Source of the DNA: Loktanella sp. DSM 29012
GTDB taxonomy: Bacteria > Pseudomonadota > Alphaproteobacteria > Rhodobacterales > Rhodobacteraceae
Direction of reading: 5' to 3'
DNA length: 64,000 bases
NCBI RefSeq assembly: GCF_900110705.1
Contig: NZ_FOEJ01000002.1
Span: 434,001-498,000 of the forward strand
A program made the position numbers and the translations under genes. The stretch's first letter is position 1, and each line of letters opens with the position of its first letter. This document shows, in pieces, positions 44,063-52,971 of the stretch. Below the pieces are notes generated by a model. That model was not told the DNA's origin, searched no databases, and was given only the letters and a program-made list of their open reading frames with translations.

Positions 44063-44430
44063 CAGCCTGCTTTTTTGCGGGGTGCGTCCAGCAGGGCGAT
44101 GACGTCATCACCCTGTTCGGGATGTCCGGTTGTCATGCGCAGGTCCGCGACTTCCTTGCGCAGGCGTGTCAGTTCCTTTTCCTTGGCGCGGGCGTCTAGG
44201 CGTTCGGGGTATTCGCGGATCCATTCCCAGATCAGCCCGACCAGCAGGCCGATCCCGGCAGCCAGAAAGATGACGACGAACAGGGGCAGCGTGATGTTCG
44301 GGGAAATGCCCAGCAGGTCGGCAAAAGGCGTCGGCATAGCCTGAAGCGTCGTCGCATCACGATTGGCCAGACCAACGAGGATCAGCACGACGGCAACGAT
44401 CGCCCAAAAGACGTATTTCAGTGTTTTCAT
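44062..44430 (-). CDS. lapA: LapA-family membrane protein (DUF1049)
   Basis: A 122-residue inner-membrane protein with two spans (about residues 5-24 and 45-72) and a cytoplasmic coiled-coil tail ([22 protein letters not shown]). The family is related to E. coli LapA, an envelope protein linked to lipopolysaccharide assembly, though the alphaproteobacterial version lacks LapB next to it. It is placed between ihfB and trpF and coupled to trpF. Confidence 0.86.
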   Translation of the reverse strand: MKTLKYVFWAIVAVVLILVGLANRDATTLQAMPTPFADLLGISPNITLPLFVVIFLAAGIGLLVGLIWEWIREYPERLDARAKEKELTRLRKEVADLRMTTGHPEQGDDVIALLDAPRKKAG

Positions 44431-44461
44431 CGTGTCAGTCCCTTTGATTTGCGCCCGCGGG

Positions 44462-44743
44462 TCAGGCCCCGTTCAGGCGGTCACGCAGCAGTTTGCCTGT
44501 CTTGAAGAATGGCACATGCTTCTCTGACACTTCAACCGCTTCTCCGGTGCGTGGGTTCCGTCCGATGCGTCCATCGCGCTTTTTCACGGAGAATGCACCG
44601 AAACCGCGCAGTTCCACCCGTTCGCCCCGCACGAGGGCGTCGGTGATCTGATCAAAGATGGTGGTGACGATGCGTTCGACGTCGCGCTGATAAAGATGAG
44701 GGTTTTCATCGGCAATTTTTTGAATCAGCTCCGAACGGATCAT
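44462..44743 (-). CDS. ihfB: Integration host factor subunit beta
   Basis: A 93-residue nucleoid protein that bends DNA as a heterodimer with IhfA. The HU/IHF signature [15 protein letters not shown], with the intercalating proline, and [13 protein letters not shown] are intact. The start at 44743 is preferred because GGAGG is five bases upstream; a second ATG at 44746 lies directly before it. It follows rpsA with a terminator between, and an AT-rich region of about 230 bases (44747-44975) probably contains its promoter. Confidence 0.95.
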   Translation of the reverse strand: MIRSELIQKIADENPHLYQRDVERIVTTIFDQITDALVRGERVELRGFGAFSVKKRDGRIGRNPRTGEAVEVSEKHVPFFKTGKLLRDRLNGA

Positions 44744-44975
44744 CATGTCCTCCACAACATATTATGAACGCCAGGGCAGACTGACGCCGTCGATTGGCAT
44801 AACCCTATTACCTTCGTCTGTCTCAAGGGAACAGTTCACACACATTCAGTTGCCGAAAACTGCCGCTGTGCACGGATTGGGCACAGTTCGGCGGTTATTT
44901 GTCTCGAAATATGAAACAAACAGAGGGGTTTGAACGAAAACAGGCGCAAACCGGCAAAGCGATTCGTCGCCGAAA

Positions 44976-45010
44976 CGAAAACGGCCCCGCCAGATGTTTC
45001 TGGCGGGGCC
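44976..45010 (-). terminator. Intrinsic terminator of rpsA
   Basis: GGCCCCGCCAGA (44983-44994) pairs perfectly with TCTGGCGGGGCC (44999-45010) around TGTT. The minus-strand continuation is GTTTTCG. Confidence 0.88.
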
Positions 45011-45034
45011 GCGTATCAGTCGATCACATCTGGA

Positions 45035-46714
45035 TCAGTCGTCGCCCTTGAGCGCCGCACCCAAGATGTCGCCCAGCGATGCGCCGGAGTCGGAAGAACC
45101 ATACTGTTCGACGGCTTCTTTCTCTTCTGCGATCTCGCGGGCCTTGATGGACAGACCCAGCTTGCGGGTCTTGGAGTCGATGTTGGTCACGCGCACGTCA
45201 ACCTTGTCACCGACGCCGAAACGCTCGGGGCGCTGTTCGGCGCGGTCACGCGACAGATCGGAACGACGGATGAAGGATTTCATGCCCTCATAGTCGACCT
45301 CGATGCCGCCGTCTTCGATCTTGGTCACCTCTACGGTGATGATCGAACCGCGCTTGGTGCCGCCGATGGTTTCAGCAAAGGGATCGCCTTCCATCGCCTT
45401 GATCGAGAGCGAAATGCGCTCTTTCTCGACGTCGACTTCTGCAACCTTGGCCTTGACCATGTCGCCCTTGCGGAAATCGCCGATGACGTCTTCGCCACGG
45501 CCATCCCATGTCAGGTCGGACAGGTGAACCATGCCGTCGATGTCGCCCTCGAGGCCAACGAACAGACCGAATTCGGTGATGTTCTTGACTTCGCCTTCGA
45601 CTTCGGTGCCCTCGGGGTGGGTTTCTGCAAACACTTCCCACGGGTTGCGCTGCGTCTGCTTCAGACCCAGGGACACGCGACGCTTGGCGCTGTCGATTTC
45701 CAGCACCATGACTTCGACTTCTTGCGAGGTCGACACGATCTTGCCGGGGTGCACGTTCTTCTTGGTCCAGGACATCTCGGAGACGTGAACCAGACCTTCG
45801 ACGCCGGGCTCGAGTTCAACGAATGCACCGTAGTCGGTGATGTTGGTCACGCGGCCGGTGTGCACGGATTCCAGCGAGTATTTCGCCTCGACCGCATCCC
45901 ACGGATCGTCCTGCAGCTGCTTCATGCCGAGGCTGATACGGTGGGTTTCCTTGTTGATCTTGATGACCTGCACCTTGATCGTCTCGCCGATCGTCAGGAT
46001 CTCGGACGGGTGGTTCACACGGCGCCACGCCATGTCGGTCACGTGCAGCAGGCCGTCAACACCGCCCAGGTCAACGAACGCACCGTATTCGGTGATGTTC
46101 TTGACGACGCCGTCGACTTCCTGGCCTTCGTGCAGGTTGCCGATGACTTCGGCGCGCTGCTCGGCACGGGATTCTTCGAGGATGGCACGACGGGACACAA
46201 CGATGTTGCCACGGCGACGGTCCATTTTCAGGATCTGGAACGGCTGCTTCAGGCCCATCAGCGGGCCGGCGTCGCGCACGGGGCGAACGTCAACCTGGCT
46301 GCCGGGCAGGAACGCAACAGCGCCACCCAGATCGACGGTGAAACCACCTTTTACGCGGCCAAAGATTGCGCCATCGACGCGCAGTTCGTCGGCATATGCC
46401 TTTTCCAGACGGTCCCAGGCTTCTTCGCGGCGGGCCATTTCGCGGCTGATGACTGCTTCGCCACGCGCGTTTTCGACCTGACGCAGGAACACTTCAACCT
46501 CGTCACCGACGGACAGGTTGGGCTCTTCACCGGGTTCTGCAAATTCCTTGAGATCGATGCGGCCTTCCATCTTGTAGCCGACGTCGATAATGGCCTGGCC
46601 TGCTTCGATTGCGATGACCTTGCCTTTGACGACCGAACCCTCGGAGGGGGTGTCGATCTCGAAGCTCTCGTTCAACAGGGCTTCGAATTCTTCCATGCTT
46701 GTGTTGCTTGCCAT
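45035..46714 (-). CDS. rpsA: 30S ribosomal protein S1
   Basis: A 559-residue RNA-binding protein with six S1 domains (OB folds) that brings mRNA to the ribosome. The repeats are recognisable by VVKNITEYGAFVDLGGVDGLLHVTDM, VTNITDYGAFVELEPGVEGLVHVSEM (given as short forms NITEYGAFVDLGGVDG and NITDYGAFVELEPGVEG) and ITEFGLFVGLEGDIDGMVHL. The C-terminus ends with the family GASLGDILGAALKG. The genomic order cmk ... rpsA-ihfB is conserved in proteobacteria, here with nitroreductase and peroxidase genes between cmk and rpsA. The 210-base leader contains a terminator of the upstream gene and presumably the promoter. Confidence 0.97.
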   Translation of the reverse strand: MASNTSMEEFEALLNESFEIDTPSEGSVVKGKVIAIEAGQAIIDVGYKMEGRIDLKEFAEPGEEPNLSVGDEVEVFLRQVENARGEAVISREMARREEAWDRLEKAYADELRVDGAIFGRVKGGFTVDLGGAVAFLPGSQVDVRPVRDAGPLMGLKQPFQILKMDRRRGNIVVSRRAILEESRAEQRAEVIGNLHEGQEVDGVVKNITEYGAFVDLGGVDGLLHVTDMAWRRVNHPSEILTIGETIKVQVIKINKETHRISLGMKQLQDDPWDAVEAKYSLESVHTGRVTNITDYGAFVELEPGVEGLVHVSEMSWTKKNVHPGKIVSTSQEVEVMVLEIDSAKRRVSLGLKQTQRNPWEVFAETHPEGTEVEGEVKNITEFGLFVGLEGDIDGMVHLSDLTWDGRGEDVIGDFRKGDMVKAKVAEVDVEKERISLSIKAMEGDPFAETIGGTKRGSIITVEVTKIEDGGIEVDYEGMKSFIRRSDLSRDRAEQRPERFGVGDKVDVRVTNIDSKTRKLGLSIKAREIAEEKEAVEQYGSSDSGASLGDILGAALKGDD

Positions 46715-46806
46715 GTGGCGTTTGTTTCCTAATCTGACGTTTTATACGGGCCGTGCGGTTGTCTCCGCCGGTCTTTGAGTTGCAGTTGGCCGGACACCGA
46801 TACGAA

Positions 46807-46841
46807 CATAAAACAACAGGGCCGGTACAATACCGACCCTG
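46807..46841 (-). terminator. Terminator of the nitroreductase gene, in the rpsA upstream region
   Basis: On the minus strand CAGGG-T-CGGTA-TTG-TACCG-G-CCCTG forms an eleven-pair stem (one U-G pair) at 46817-46841 and is followed by TTGTTTTATG. Confidence 0.72.
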
Positions 46842-46925
46842 CTCGAGTCTCATGCCCGCACCTGTCTCGATGCTTCGGCCCGCGTGTCATACAGCGCGGA
46901 CCGATTTATCGCAAGCCCCGAGGGG

Positions 46926-47558
46926 TCAGTCGATGCGTGTAAACAGGATGTCGCGGTCACGGCGCACCTTTGGCGCGTCCACCAGCCAGTCATTTTCCGC
47001 GTCGCGGTAGCCCAGGGGCAGAATTACACAGGTTTTCAGACCTTTTTCGCGCAGGCCGAGGATCTCGTCGAACTTGGCGGGATCAAACCCTTCCATCGGG
47101 GTGGCGTCGACCTCTTGTTCGGCTGCGGCCAGCATGGCCACGCCCAGCGCGATATAGGCCTGTTTCGCGGCGTGCTGGAAATTCATATCGGCGTCGCGAC
47201 CGACCAGCATCCCCTTGAGGTTTTCATAGTAGTCGCGGACCTGGTCCGTCACACCGCCACGGGCATTTCCGGTTTCGTCGCGCACCATGTCGATGCGTTC
47301 GTCGGTATAGTCATCCCATGCCGCAAACACGAGCACGTGGCTGCCGTCGACCAACTGTTGCTGGCCGAATGCGGCCTCTGACAGTTTGGCACGGATGTCC
47401 TTGTTGGTGACGACCATCACCTCGAACGGCTGCGTCCCGCTGGAGGTCGGCGCAAGCCGCAGCGCGTCGAGGATCGCGGTGACCTTTTCTTCGGGGACGG
47501 TTTTGGTCGGGTCCATTTTCTTTGTGGCATAGCGCCAGTTCAGCAGATCGTTCAGCAT
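46926..47558 (-). CDS. NfsB-like NAD(P)H nitroreductase
   Basis: A 210-residue FMN flavoprotein. The N-terminal WRYATKKMDPTKTVPEEKV and the LRLAPTSSGTQPFEVMVVTN segment bind FMN phosphate, and the C-terminal ILPLGYRDAENDWL is the third conserved block. Such oxygen-insensitive nitroreductases reduce nitroaromatics or quinones; the native substrate is unknown. It ends in a terminator 80 bases before the rpsA start region. Confidence 0.9.
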   Translation of the reverse strand: MLNDLLNWRYATKKMDPTKTVPEEKVTAILDALRLAPTSSGTQPFEVMVVTNKDIRAKLSEAAFGQQQLVDGSHVLVFAAWDDYTDERIDMVRDETGNARGGVTDQVRDYYENLKGMLVGRDADMNFQHAAKQAYIALGVAMLAAAEQEVDATPMEGFDPAKFDEILGLREKGLKTCVILPLGYRDAENDWLVDAPKVRRDRDILFTRID

Positions 47559-47676
47559 GGTCTATCACTTTCAATCGGGAGGCATCCCGCCGCGGGATGT
47601 TCTGGCAAGAGATAGTCAAAACGCTGCGGGGCAAAACCGTGCAAATTGCACAAGCGATTGTGCGGTCCTGCGCGGG

Positions 47677-48195
47677 TCAGTCCAGCAACGCTTCGATCCG
47701 GGCGGTCAGTTGCCGCGATGTGGGGCGTGTCTGCGCACGCCAAGTGCCGGCGATCTGCCCCTGCCCGTCCAGCAGCACCTTGTTGAAATTCCAGTTGGGG
47801 ACGAACCCGGTTTCGGTTTCCACCCATTTGTAGAACGGATGCGCCTGCGCCCCGCGCACGCGGGTGATCGTGGTCATCGGCAGGTTCAGGCCATAGGTCA
47901 TCTCACAGTATTCCTTGGCCTCCTGGGCGGTCTCCAACTCTTGATTGAAATCATCCGACGGCACTGCCACGACCACCAGTCCCGCATCACGGTAGGTTTC
48001 ATGCAGCGTCTGCATTTCGGTCAATTGACCTGCAAAACCACACAAAGAGGCCGTATTGACCACCAGCACCGGCTGTCCTGCGAAATCGTCCAATGCCAGA
48101 TCGCCACCGTCGATCGATGCAAAGGTCATGCGCGGATCGGCGGCCTGCGCGATCGTGGCGGTCAGGGTCAACAACAGGGCAAGGAGGTATCGCAT
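47677..48195 (-). CDS. Glutathione peroxidase with signal peptide
   Basis: A 172-residue thiol peroxidase that begins with a cleavable signal peptide (MRYLLALLLTLTATIAQA), so it is probably periplasmic, unlike most bacterial homologues. The peroxidatic cysteine lies in VVNTASLCGFAGQ, with the catalytic Gln and the Trp-Asn pair in NWNFNKVLLDGQG. The physiological reductant may be a thioredoxin-like protein rather than glutathione. Start 48195 gives the best signal peptide, but no strong ribosome-binding site is seen; ATG 48219 is the alternative. Confidence 0.88.
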   Translation of the reverse strand: MRYLLALLLTLTATIAQAADPRMTFASIDGGDLALDDFAGQPVLVVNTASLCGFAGQLTEMQTLHETYRDAGLVVVAVPSDDFNQELETAQEAKEYCEMTYGLNLPMTTITRVRGAQAHPFYKWVETETGFVPNWNFNKVLLDGQGQIAGTWRAQTRPTSRQLTARIEALLD

Positions 48196-48254
48196 GGGTC
48201 TGATCCGATGGCTGTGCATGTCTTAGGTAACACGCACAGGCAGTCAGACCAGTT

Positions 48255-48869
48255 TCACCCCTGCGGCATTCTTTCGCTGATGATGGCGATGGCGCGGGCG
48301 CGGGCCTGATCAGCCGTCAGGTCGGATGTATCCAGCGTGACCGAATCGACGGCCGGGCGCAGCGGGGCGGTGGCGCGATTTGCATCGCGATCGTCGCGGG
48401 CGCGCACCTCTTGGAGGATGGCCGCACGGTCGGCGGCCTGCCCTGCATTCACCAGTTCGAGATAGCGCCGTTCAGCGCGGGTTTCGGCGCTGGCGGTGAC
48501 GAACAGTTTCACCGTCGCATCGGGGCAGATCACCGTGCCGATATCCCGCCCGTCCAGCACAGCACCGCCGTCGCGCGCGGCGAAATCCCGCTGAAAATCG
48601 ACCAGCGCCTGCCGCACCTCGGCGATGACGGCGATCTGGCTTGCGGCCTCTGCCACGGCCTGCGTGCGCAGGGCCGGGTTGTCCAGCGCCGCAGGTTCAA
48701 GCGTTTGGGCAACCTTGATCGGATCGCCCCCGGCCAGCACCCCAGCCCCGACGGCACGGTAGAGCAGCCCTGTATCAAGGTGGGCAAAGCCGAAATGCGC
48801 GGCAAGCGCCTTGGACAGCGTGCCCTTTCCTGCGGCGGCAGGACCATCGACGGCGACCGTCATCTTCAT
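48255..48869 (-). CDS. cmk: Cytidylate kinase
   Basis: A 204-residue nucleoside monophosphate kinase that makes CDP and dCDP. The P-loop is [15 protein letters not shown] (residues 9-23), the CMP-binding domain has [24 protein letters not shown] and RAERRYLEL, and the lid has [13 protein letters not shown]. Its ATG overlaps the aroA stop in ATGA. The order aroA-cmk is conserved across proteobacteria. Confidence 0.96.
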   Translation of the reverse strand: MKMTVAVDGPAAAGKGTLSKALAAHFGFAHLDTGLLYRAVGAGVLAGGDPIKVAQTLEPAALDNPALRTQAVAEAASQIAVIAEVRQALVDFQRDFAARDGGAVLDGRDIGTVICPDATVKLFVTASAETRAERRYLELVNAGQAADRAAILQEVRARDDRDANRATAPLRPAVDSVTLDTSDLTADQARARAIAIISERMPQG

Positions 48870-50218
48870 GCGTTCGACCGCACGAGTTGCGCACCCAGAT
48901 CAGCCATCAGAGGCTCGAATATCGGGAACGACGTGGTGATCGGGCGGCCATCATCAACGCTGACCGGCTTTTGCGTCGCCATGCCCATCACCATGAAGGC
49001 CATGGCGATCCTGTGGTCCAGACGGCTTGCCACGGTGGCACCGCCGGGCACATTGCCAGCGCCCAGACCTGTCACCTGCCACCAGTCGTCACCTTCGGCC
49101 ACGTCAACACCGCAGGCGCGCAGCCCTTGGGCCATGGCGTCGATGCGGTCGCTTTCCTTGACCCGCAACTCCTTGACCCCCTGCATGTCGGTGACACCGG
49201 TGGCAAAGGCCGCGACGACCGACAGCACCGGGTATTCGTCGATCATGCTGGCAGCACGGGCGGGCGGCACGGCGATGCCCTGCATGTCTGGCGAGTAGCG
49301 GGCGCGCAGGTCAGCGACGGGTTCGCCGCCTTCGATCCGTTCGTTTTCATAGGTCAGGTCGGCGCCCATCTCGCGCAGCGTCGTGAACAGGCCCGCACGG
49401 GTCGGGTTCAGGCCGATACCCGGCACCAGCACGTCGGACCCCGGCACGATCAACGCCGCACAGACCGGAAAGGCGGCAGAGCTGGGATCGCGCGGCACGA
49501 CGATGTCCTGTGCTGTCAGTTCGGGCTGGCCTTGCAAGGTGATGACCCGGCCTTCGTCGGTATCCTCGACCTCGATTTCAGCTCCAAAGCCCGCGAGCAT
49601 CCGTTCGGTGTGATCGCGGGTCGCTTCCTTTTCGATCACGACGGTTTCGCCCGGCGCATTCAGTGCGGCCAGCAGCACGGCAGATTTGACCTGCGCGGAC
49701 GGGACCGGGACGGTGTAGTGGACCGGTAGCGGGTCGCGCGCACCTTCGATCGTCATGGGCAGACGGCCTCCCGCGCGACCCGTGGCACGCGCGCCGAACA
49801 GGGCCAGCGGATCGGTGACGCGTCCCATGGGGCGACCGTTCAGGGATGCGTCGCCAGTGAATGTCGCGATGATCGGGCTGGTGGCCATGGCCCCCATGAT
49901 CAGCCGCACGCCGGTGCCGGAATTGCCGCAGTCGATGACGTTTTCAGGTTCTGCAAAACCGCCGACACCGACCCCTTGCACCGACCAGTTGCCATCGCCG
50001 TGATCGGTGACGGTCGCACCAAAGGCGCGCATCGCCCGCGCGGTGTCCAGCACATCGTCGCCTTCCAGCAGGCCGGTCACGCGGGTGGTGCCCACGCTCA
50101 GCGCACCTAGGATCAACGACCGGTGCGAAATCGATTTGTCGCCCGGAACATGCGCGGACCCTTTCAACGGGCCACAGGGGCGGGATGTCATCGGGATCGG
50201 GGTGCCGTGGCCTGACAT
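48866..50218 (-). CDS. aroA: 3-phosphoshikimate 1-carboxyvinyltransferase (EPSP synthase)
   Basis: A 450-residue enzyme of the shikimate pathway. Substrate-binding motifs: [18 protein letters not shown] (residues about 24-41), [11 protein letters not shown], the PEP/glyphosate-site loop AFP in [16 protein letters not shown], and [15 protein letters not shown] with the catalytic Asp. [13 protein letters not shown] completes the signature. In class II enzymes the loop reads NSGTGVR and GDKSISHR as here, so a class II type is likely. It is coupled to cmk. Confidence 0.97.
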   Translation of the reverse strand: MSGHGTPIPMTSRPCGPLKGSAHVPGDKSISHRSLILGALSVGTTRVTGLLEGDDVLDTARAMRAFGATVTDHGDGNWSVQGVGVGGFAEPENVIDCGNSGTGVRLIMGAMATSPIIATFTGDASLNGRPMGRVTDPLALFGARATGRAGGRLPMTIEGARDPLPVHYTVPVPSAQVKSAVLLAALNAPGETVVIEKEATRDHTERMLAGFGAEIEVEDTDEGRVITLQGQPELTAQDIVVPRDPSSAAFPVCAALIVPGSDVLVPGIGLNPTRAGLFTTLREMGADLTYENERIEGGEPVADLRARYSPDMQGIAVPPARAASMIDEYPVLSVVAAFATGVTDMQGVKELRVKESDRIDAMAQGLRACGVDVAEGDDWWQVTGLGAGNVPGGATVASRLDHRIAMAFMVMGMATQKPVSVDDGRPITTSFPIFEPLMADLGAQLVRSNA

Positions 50219-50270
50219 AGCGGTCTTCCTTTGCTGCGCGCCAGATCCCTACCCCACTGCGCGGCAGGGG

Positions 50271-50294
50271 AAAAGCCCACACGGATCGGTGGGC
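50271..50294 (-). terminator. Intrinsic terminator of trmB
   Basis: On the minus strand GCCCAC pairs with GTGGGC around an eight-base loop and is followed by TTTT, just past the trmB stop and before aroA. Confidence 0.7.
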
Positions 50295-50310
50295 GGGGCG
50301 ATCCGCGGCG

Positions 50311-51045
50311 TCAGCCCGCGGGAGCGGCGTCCCCGTCCCGCAGGAACGTCAGATAATGCGGGGTGCGGTCCTCGCGGATCGCCTTTTGTTCATAGCGGGT
50401 GCTGATCCAGTCATCCCACGGCTGTTGCCAGTCCGCCGGGCGTTCTGCGGTCCATGTGAACCCGGCCTTTGGTACCTCTTCCAGCGTCTGGCGCACATAG
50501 CTTTCGATATCTGTCGCCACACGGAACTCGGCCCCCGGCTTCATCACCCGCGCCAGCGGCAGCAGGTGTTCGGGCGTGACAAAGCGTCGGCGGTGATGCC
50601 GCGCCTTGGGCCAGGGGTCAGGATAGTTCAAGAACGCCTTGGACACGCAGGCGTCCGGCAGCACGTCGAACAGGTCGCGCACGTCGCCGGGGTGGACCGC
50701 CAGGTTGTCCACATCGGCCTGACGCACCTTACCCAGCAGCATCGCGACACCGTTGATGAACGGCTCGCAGCCAATGATCCCGATCTGCGGATTGGCCTGT
50801 GCCATGCCGATCAAATGTTCACCGCCACCGAAGCCGATTTCCAGCCACAGTGGTTTGCCATCGAAAATGGCCTGCGGGTCCAACGGCGTGCGGTCGGGGT
50901 TCACGTCCCAGCCGATAGGTCCGGGCGACAGATCATCCAGATCGTTTTCCAGATAATCCTTCTGGCTCGCGCGGATGGTCTTGCCCTTGAAACGGCCGTA
51001 AAAATTGCGCCACGGGGCGCCGGAGGGGTGTCGATCTTGGCTCAT
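50311..51045 (-). CDS. trmB: tRNA (guanine-N7-)-methyltransferase
   Basis: A 244-residue SAM-dependent enzyme that methylates G46 of tRNA. The SAM loop LEIGFGGGEHLIGMA (residues about 69-83), the GCEPFINGVAMLL segment and the catalytic NYPDPWPKARHHRRRFV motif are diagnostic. The N-terminal GRFKGKTIRASQKDYLE is also conserved. It is a single gene with a terminator before aroA. Confidence 0.96.
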   Translation of the reverse strand: MSQDRHPSGAPWRNFYGRFKGKTIRASQKDYLENDLDDLSPGPIGWDVNPDRTPLDPQAIFDGKPLWLEIGFGGGEHLIGMAQANPQIGIIGCEPFINGVAMLLGKVRQADVDNLAVHPGDVRDLFDVLPDACVSKAFLNYPDPWPKARHHRRRFVTPEHLLPLARVMKPGAEFRVATDIESYVRQTLEEVPKAGFTWTAERPADWQQPWDDWISTRYEQKAIREDRTPHYLTFLRDGDAAPAG

Positions 51046-51083
51046 GCCGGTCCTTTAGACCGATGACACCCCCCGGCGCAAGT

Positions 51084-51833
51084 TTACAGCTGTTCGGACA
51101 GAAAGGCGCGCAGCCCTTCCCATGAACCCTGATCCGCAGTCAGGTCATAGTCGTCCGATCCGAACACGGTAAAGCTGTGCAGCGCACCACCAAAGACCTG
51201 TGCGCCATGTGTCACGCCAGCCTCGTTCAGGTTGGTCAGCAGGGCGGCCAGTTCATCCATGCCGGACACCGGGTCGGCCGATCCGTGAAACAGCATCACG
51301 GGTGCCTGCACGTTGCTGTAATCCTGCCCCTCTGGCAGGCCCAGCCCGCCGTGAAAACTGACGAACCCGTCGATGTCGGCACCTGCGCGTGCGGCCTCCA
51401 GTGCTGCGGCGCCGCCAAAGCAGTAGCCCATCATCACTATGTTTTCGGTCCCGCCGGTGATGTTGGGCACCTCGGCGATGGCCCCCAGCAGGCGCGCGCG
51501 GAACGTGTCGCGGTCGGCATACATGGCACCGGACAGGGCGCGGTATTCCTCGAACCCCTGCGGATCGGTATCGGCCCCGTAAACGTCGATGGCAAAGGCG
51601 GTGTAGCCCTGTGCGGCCAGCATGTCGGCGCGGCGTTCCTCGTAGTCGGTCATGCCGTCCCAGTCGTGGACGATCAGCACGGTGCCGCGCGGCGTTTCCA
51701 GATCGGTGTTGGTCGCGACGTAGCCTTCAAAGGTGACGCCGTCGATGTCGTAGCTGTGATACTCACCCACGATCTCGGCCTGTGCGGCCCCGGCGATCAT
51801 GGCGGCGGCAGCAGTTATTGCGATGGTCTTCAT
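51084..51833 (-). CDS. Secreted dienelactone hydrolase family protein
   Basis: A 249-residue alpha/beta-hydrolase with a signal peptide (MKTIAITAAAAMIAGAAQA), so it is likely periplasmic. The nucleophile is a Cys in MMGYCFGGAAALEAA, the Asp is in LFHGSADPVSGMDE and the His in FGGALHSFTVFG. DIDGVTFEGYVA and TVLIVHDWDGMTDY complete the DLH fold. The true substrate is not likely to be a chlorinated dienelactone; this subgroup is uncharacterised. The 125 bases upstream (51834-51958) hold only its presumed promoter. Confidence 0.9.
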   Translation of the reverse strand: MKTIAITAAAAMIAGAAQAEIVGEYHSYDIDGVTFEGYVATNTDLETPRGTVLIVHDWDGMTDYEERRADMLAAQGYTAFAIDVYGADTDPQGFEEYRALSGAMYADRDTFRARLLGAIAEVPNITGGTENIVMMGYCFGGAAALEAARAGADIDGFVSFHGGLGLPEGQDYSNVQAPVMLFHGSADPVSGMDELAALLTNLNEAGVTHGAQVFGGALHSFTVFGSDDYDLTADQGSWEGLRAFLSEQL

Positions 51834-52027
51834 GGTTTTCTCCCTGCGGTGACGTGATGTCTGGAATGTAGGGCGACGCTGGGTAAAGTCGCATGACGAA
51901 AGGATGTGTTTTGAGCGGCAAGTTGCCGCGGAATGCCAGAAGTACCGGCGGCAAAGGTTCAGTCTGTGCGCAACGAACCGCTTTGGCTCTCTTTGGCGCC
52001 GGATGTTCCGCGCCGCATGATATGGCT

Positions 52028-52212
52028 GGTCGGTGTCAGCGCCACGCGCCGCGAGGTGCGTTCAAAAAGGCGGATACCCAGCTCTATTCCTTGGTGCTCA
52101 GCTATGTGGGCAGGCTGGGCTGACGGACGGCAAGCGCCTCTGCGGCGGTGCCGAATGCGCCGTGATCGGCGACCGACACGCAGCATCCGAGCTGCCTCGA
52201 CGGCGGTCGCAT
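52028..52212 (-). pseudogene. Decayed LysR-family regulator (HTH remnant)
   Basis: On the minus strand ATG 52212 opens a frame with SVADHGAFGTAAEALAVRQP, the typical LysR helix-turn-helix. It is broken by TAG at 52102-52104 and TAG at 52084-52086. One base is lost about there, and the wing continues in another frame as ELGIRLFERTSRRVALTPT down to 52028. Beyond that the effector domain is not recognisable. At least three independent lesions mark a long-dead gene. Confidence 0.8.
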
Positions 52213-52331
52213 GACATCCGCCCGCATTCATTCCCTCAGGCTATCGAAAACCGGAAATCGTTCAGTTGGTAGCATGAAAATAGCTGCGCCTAACCCAGTC
52301 ACCACCCCGACCAAACACGCAAAGGAAGACT

Positions 52332-52814
52332 GACAAGACACATTCCAGGACGCTTGCAGCAACAACGGTCATTGCGTTTGCCGCCTCCAACGGCGTCGTT
52401 TTTGCCGCTGACCTGTCCGGTTTGACGCGCGAACAAATCATCGCCGCCCAGACGGCATGGGGCCAAGGCATCGTGAACATCGGCCAGATCCACGCCGACG
52501 GCGGCGACTATCAGGCCGCGACAGCGGATCATATCGATACGTTCTACGCCTACAAAGAAGGTGAGGCGCTTTTCTAACCGACACCTGCCGCCGAGGACGG
52601 TGGTTTCGCGACTGCGCTCTACACCGATGTCCGCAGGGAAAAAGAAGGCACGATCATCAGCGGCGATACCTCCATAGCGATGGGCAATTATTTCTTTACC
52701 ACGACCGACGGGTCAGAGGCGAAGGTCGCATACACGTTCGGCGACGCGCTGATGGCAAGCGGCGCGCCAAAGATCGTGCTGCACCATGCGTCGCTGCCGT
52801 ATTCACCCAGCTAA
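52332..52814 (+). pseudogene. Decayed small secreted protein gene (SnoaL/DUF4440-like)
   Basis: In one plus-strand frame a signal-peptide-like start (KTHSRTLAATTVIAFAA) lacks an initiator codon. AWGQGIVNIGQIHADGGDY and HIDTFYAYKEGEALF follow, then TAA at 52575-52577. The same frame resumes with GDTSIAMGNYFFTTTDGSE and KIVLHHASLPYSPS to TAA 52812-52814. These blocks match a small periplasmic protein family that is often mislabelled phosphoribosyl-AMP cyclohydrolase. Some residues between the blocks appear to be missing. It is divergent from the dead LysR gene. Confidence 0.78.
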
Positions 52815-52922
52815 GTGCGGATCTGGAACGGACTCCCTTGCGGCCCATTTTCCGCCGCTCTTGACCGTCGGGTGTCAGGGTTGCCCGGCATCGGACCACG
52901 GTCGGGACCCTTTGACTGCCAA

Positions 52923-52949
52923 CAAAAAGGGCGGGCCACAGGCCCGCCC
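52923..52949 (-). terminator. Intrinsic terminator of metK
   Basis: On the minus strand GGGCGGGCC and GGCCCGCCC form a nine-pair stem around TGT and are followed by TTTTTGTT. Confidence 0.9.
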
Positions 52950-52971
52950 CTTTCGTCGAAATTGAACCGGA

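Noticed and set aside
44930-46732. 600-codon plus-strand open frame opposite rpsA
   Set aside because: Its repetitive His/Asp/Phe-rich product is the reverse reading of six S1 repeats.
52332-52814. Phosphoribosyl-AMP cyclohydrolase remnant
   Set aside because: This label is attached to the family in some annotations, but the sequence has no HisI motifs and has a secretion signal.
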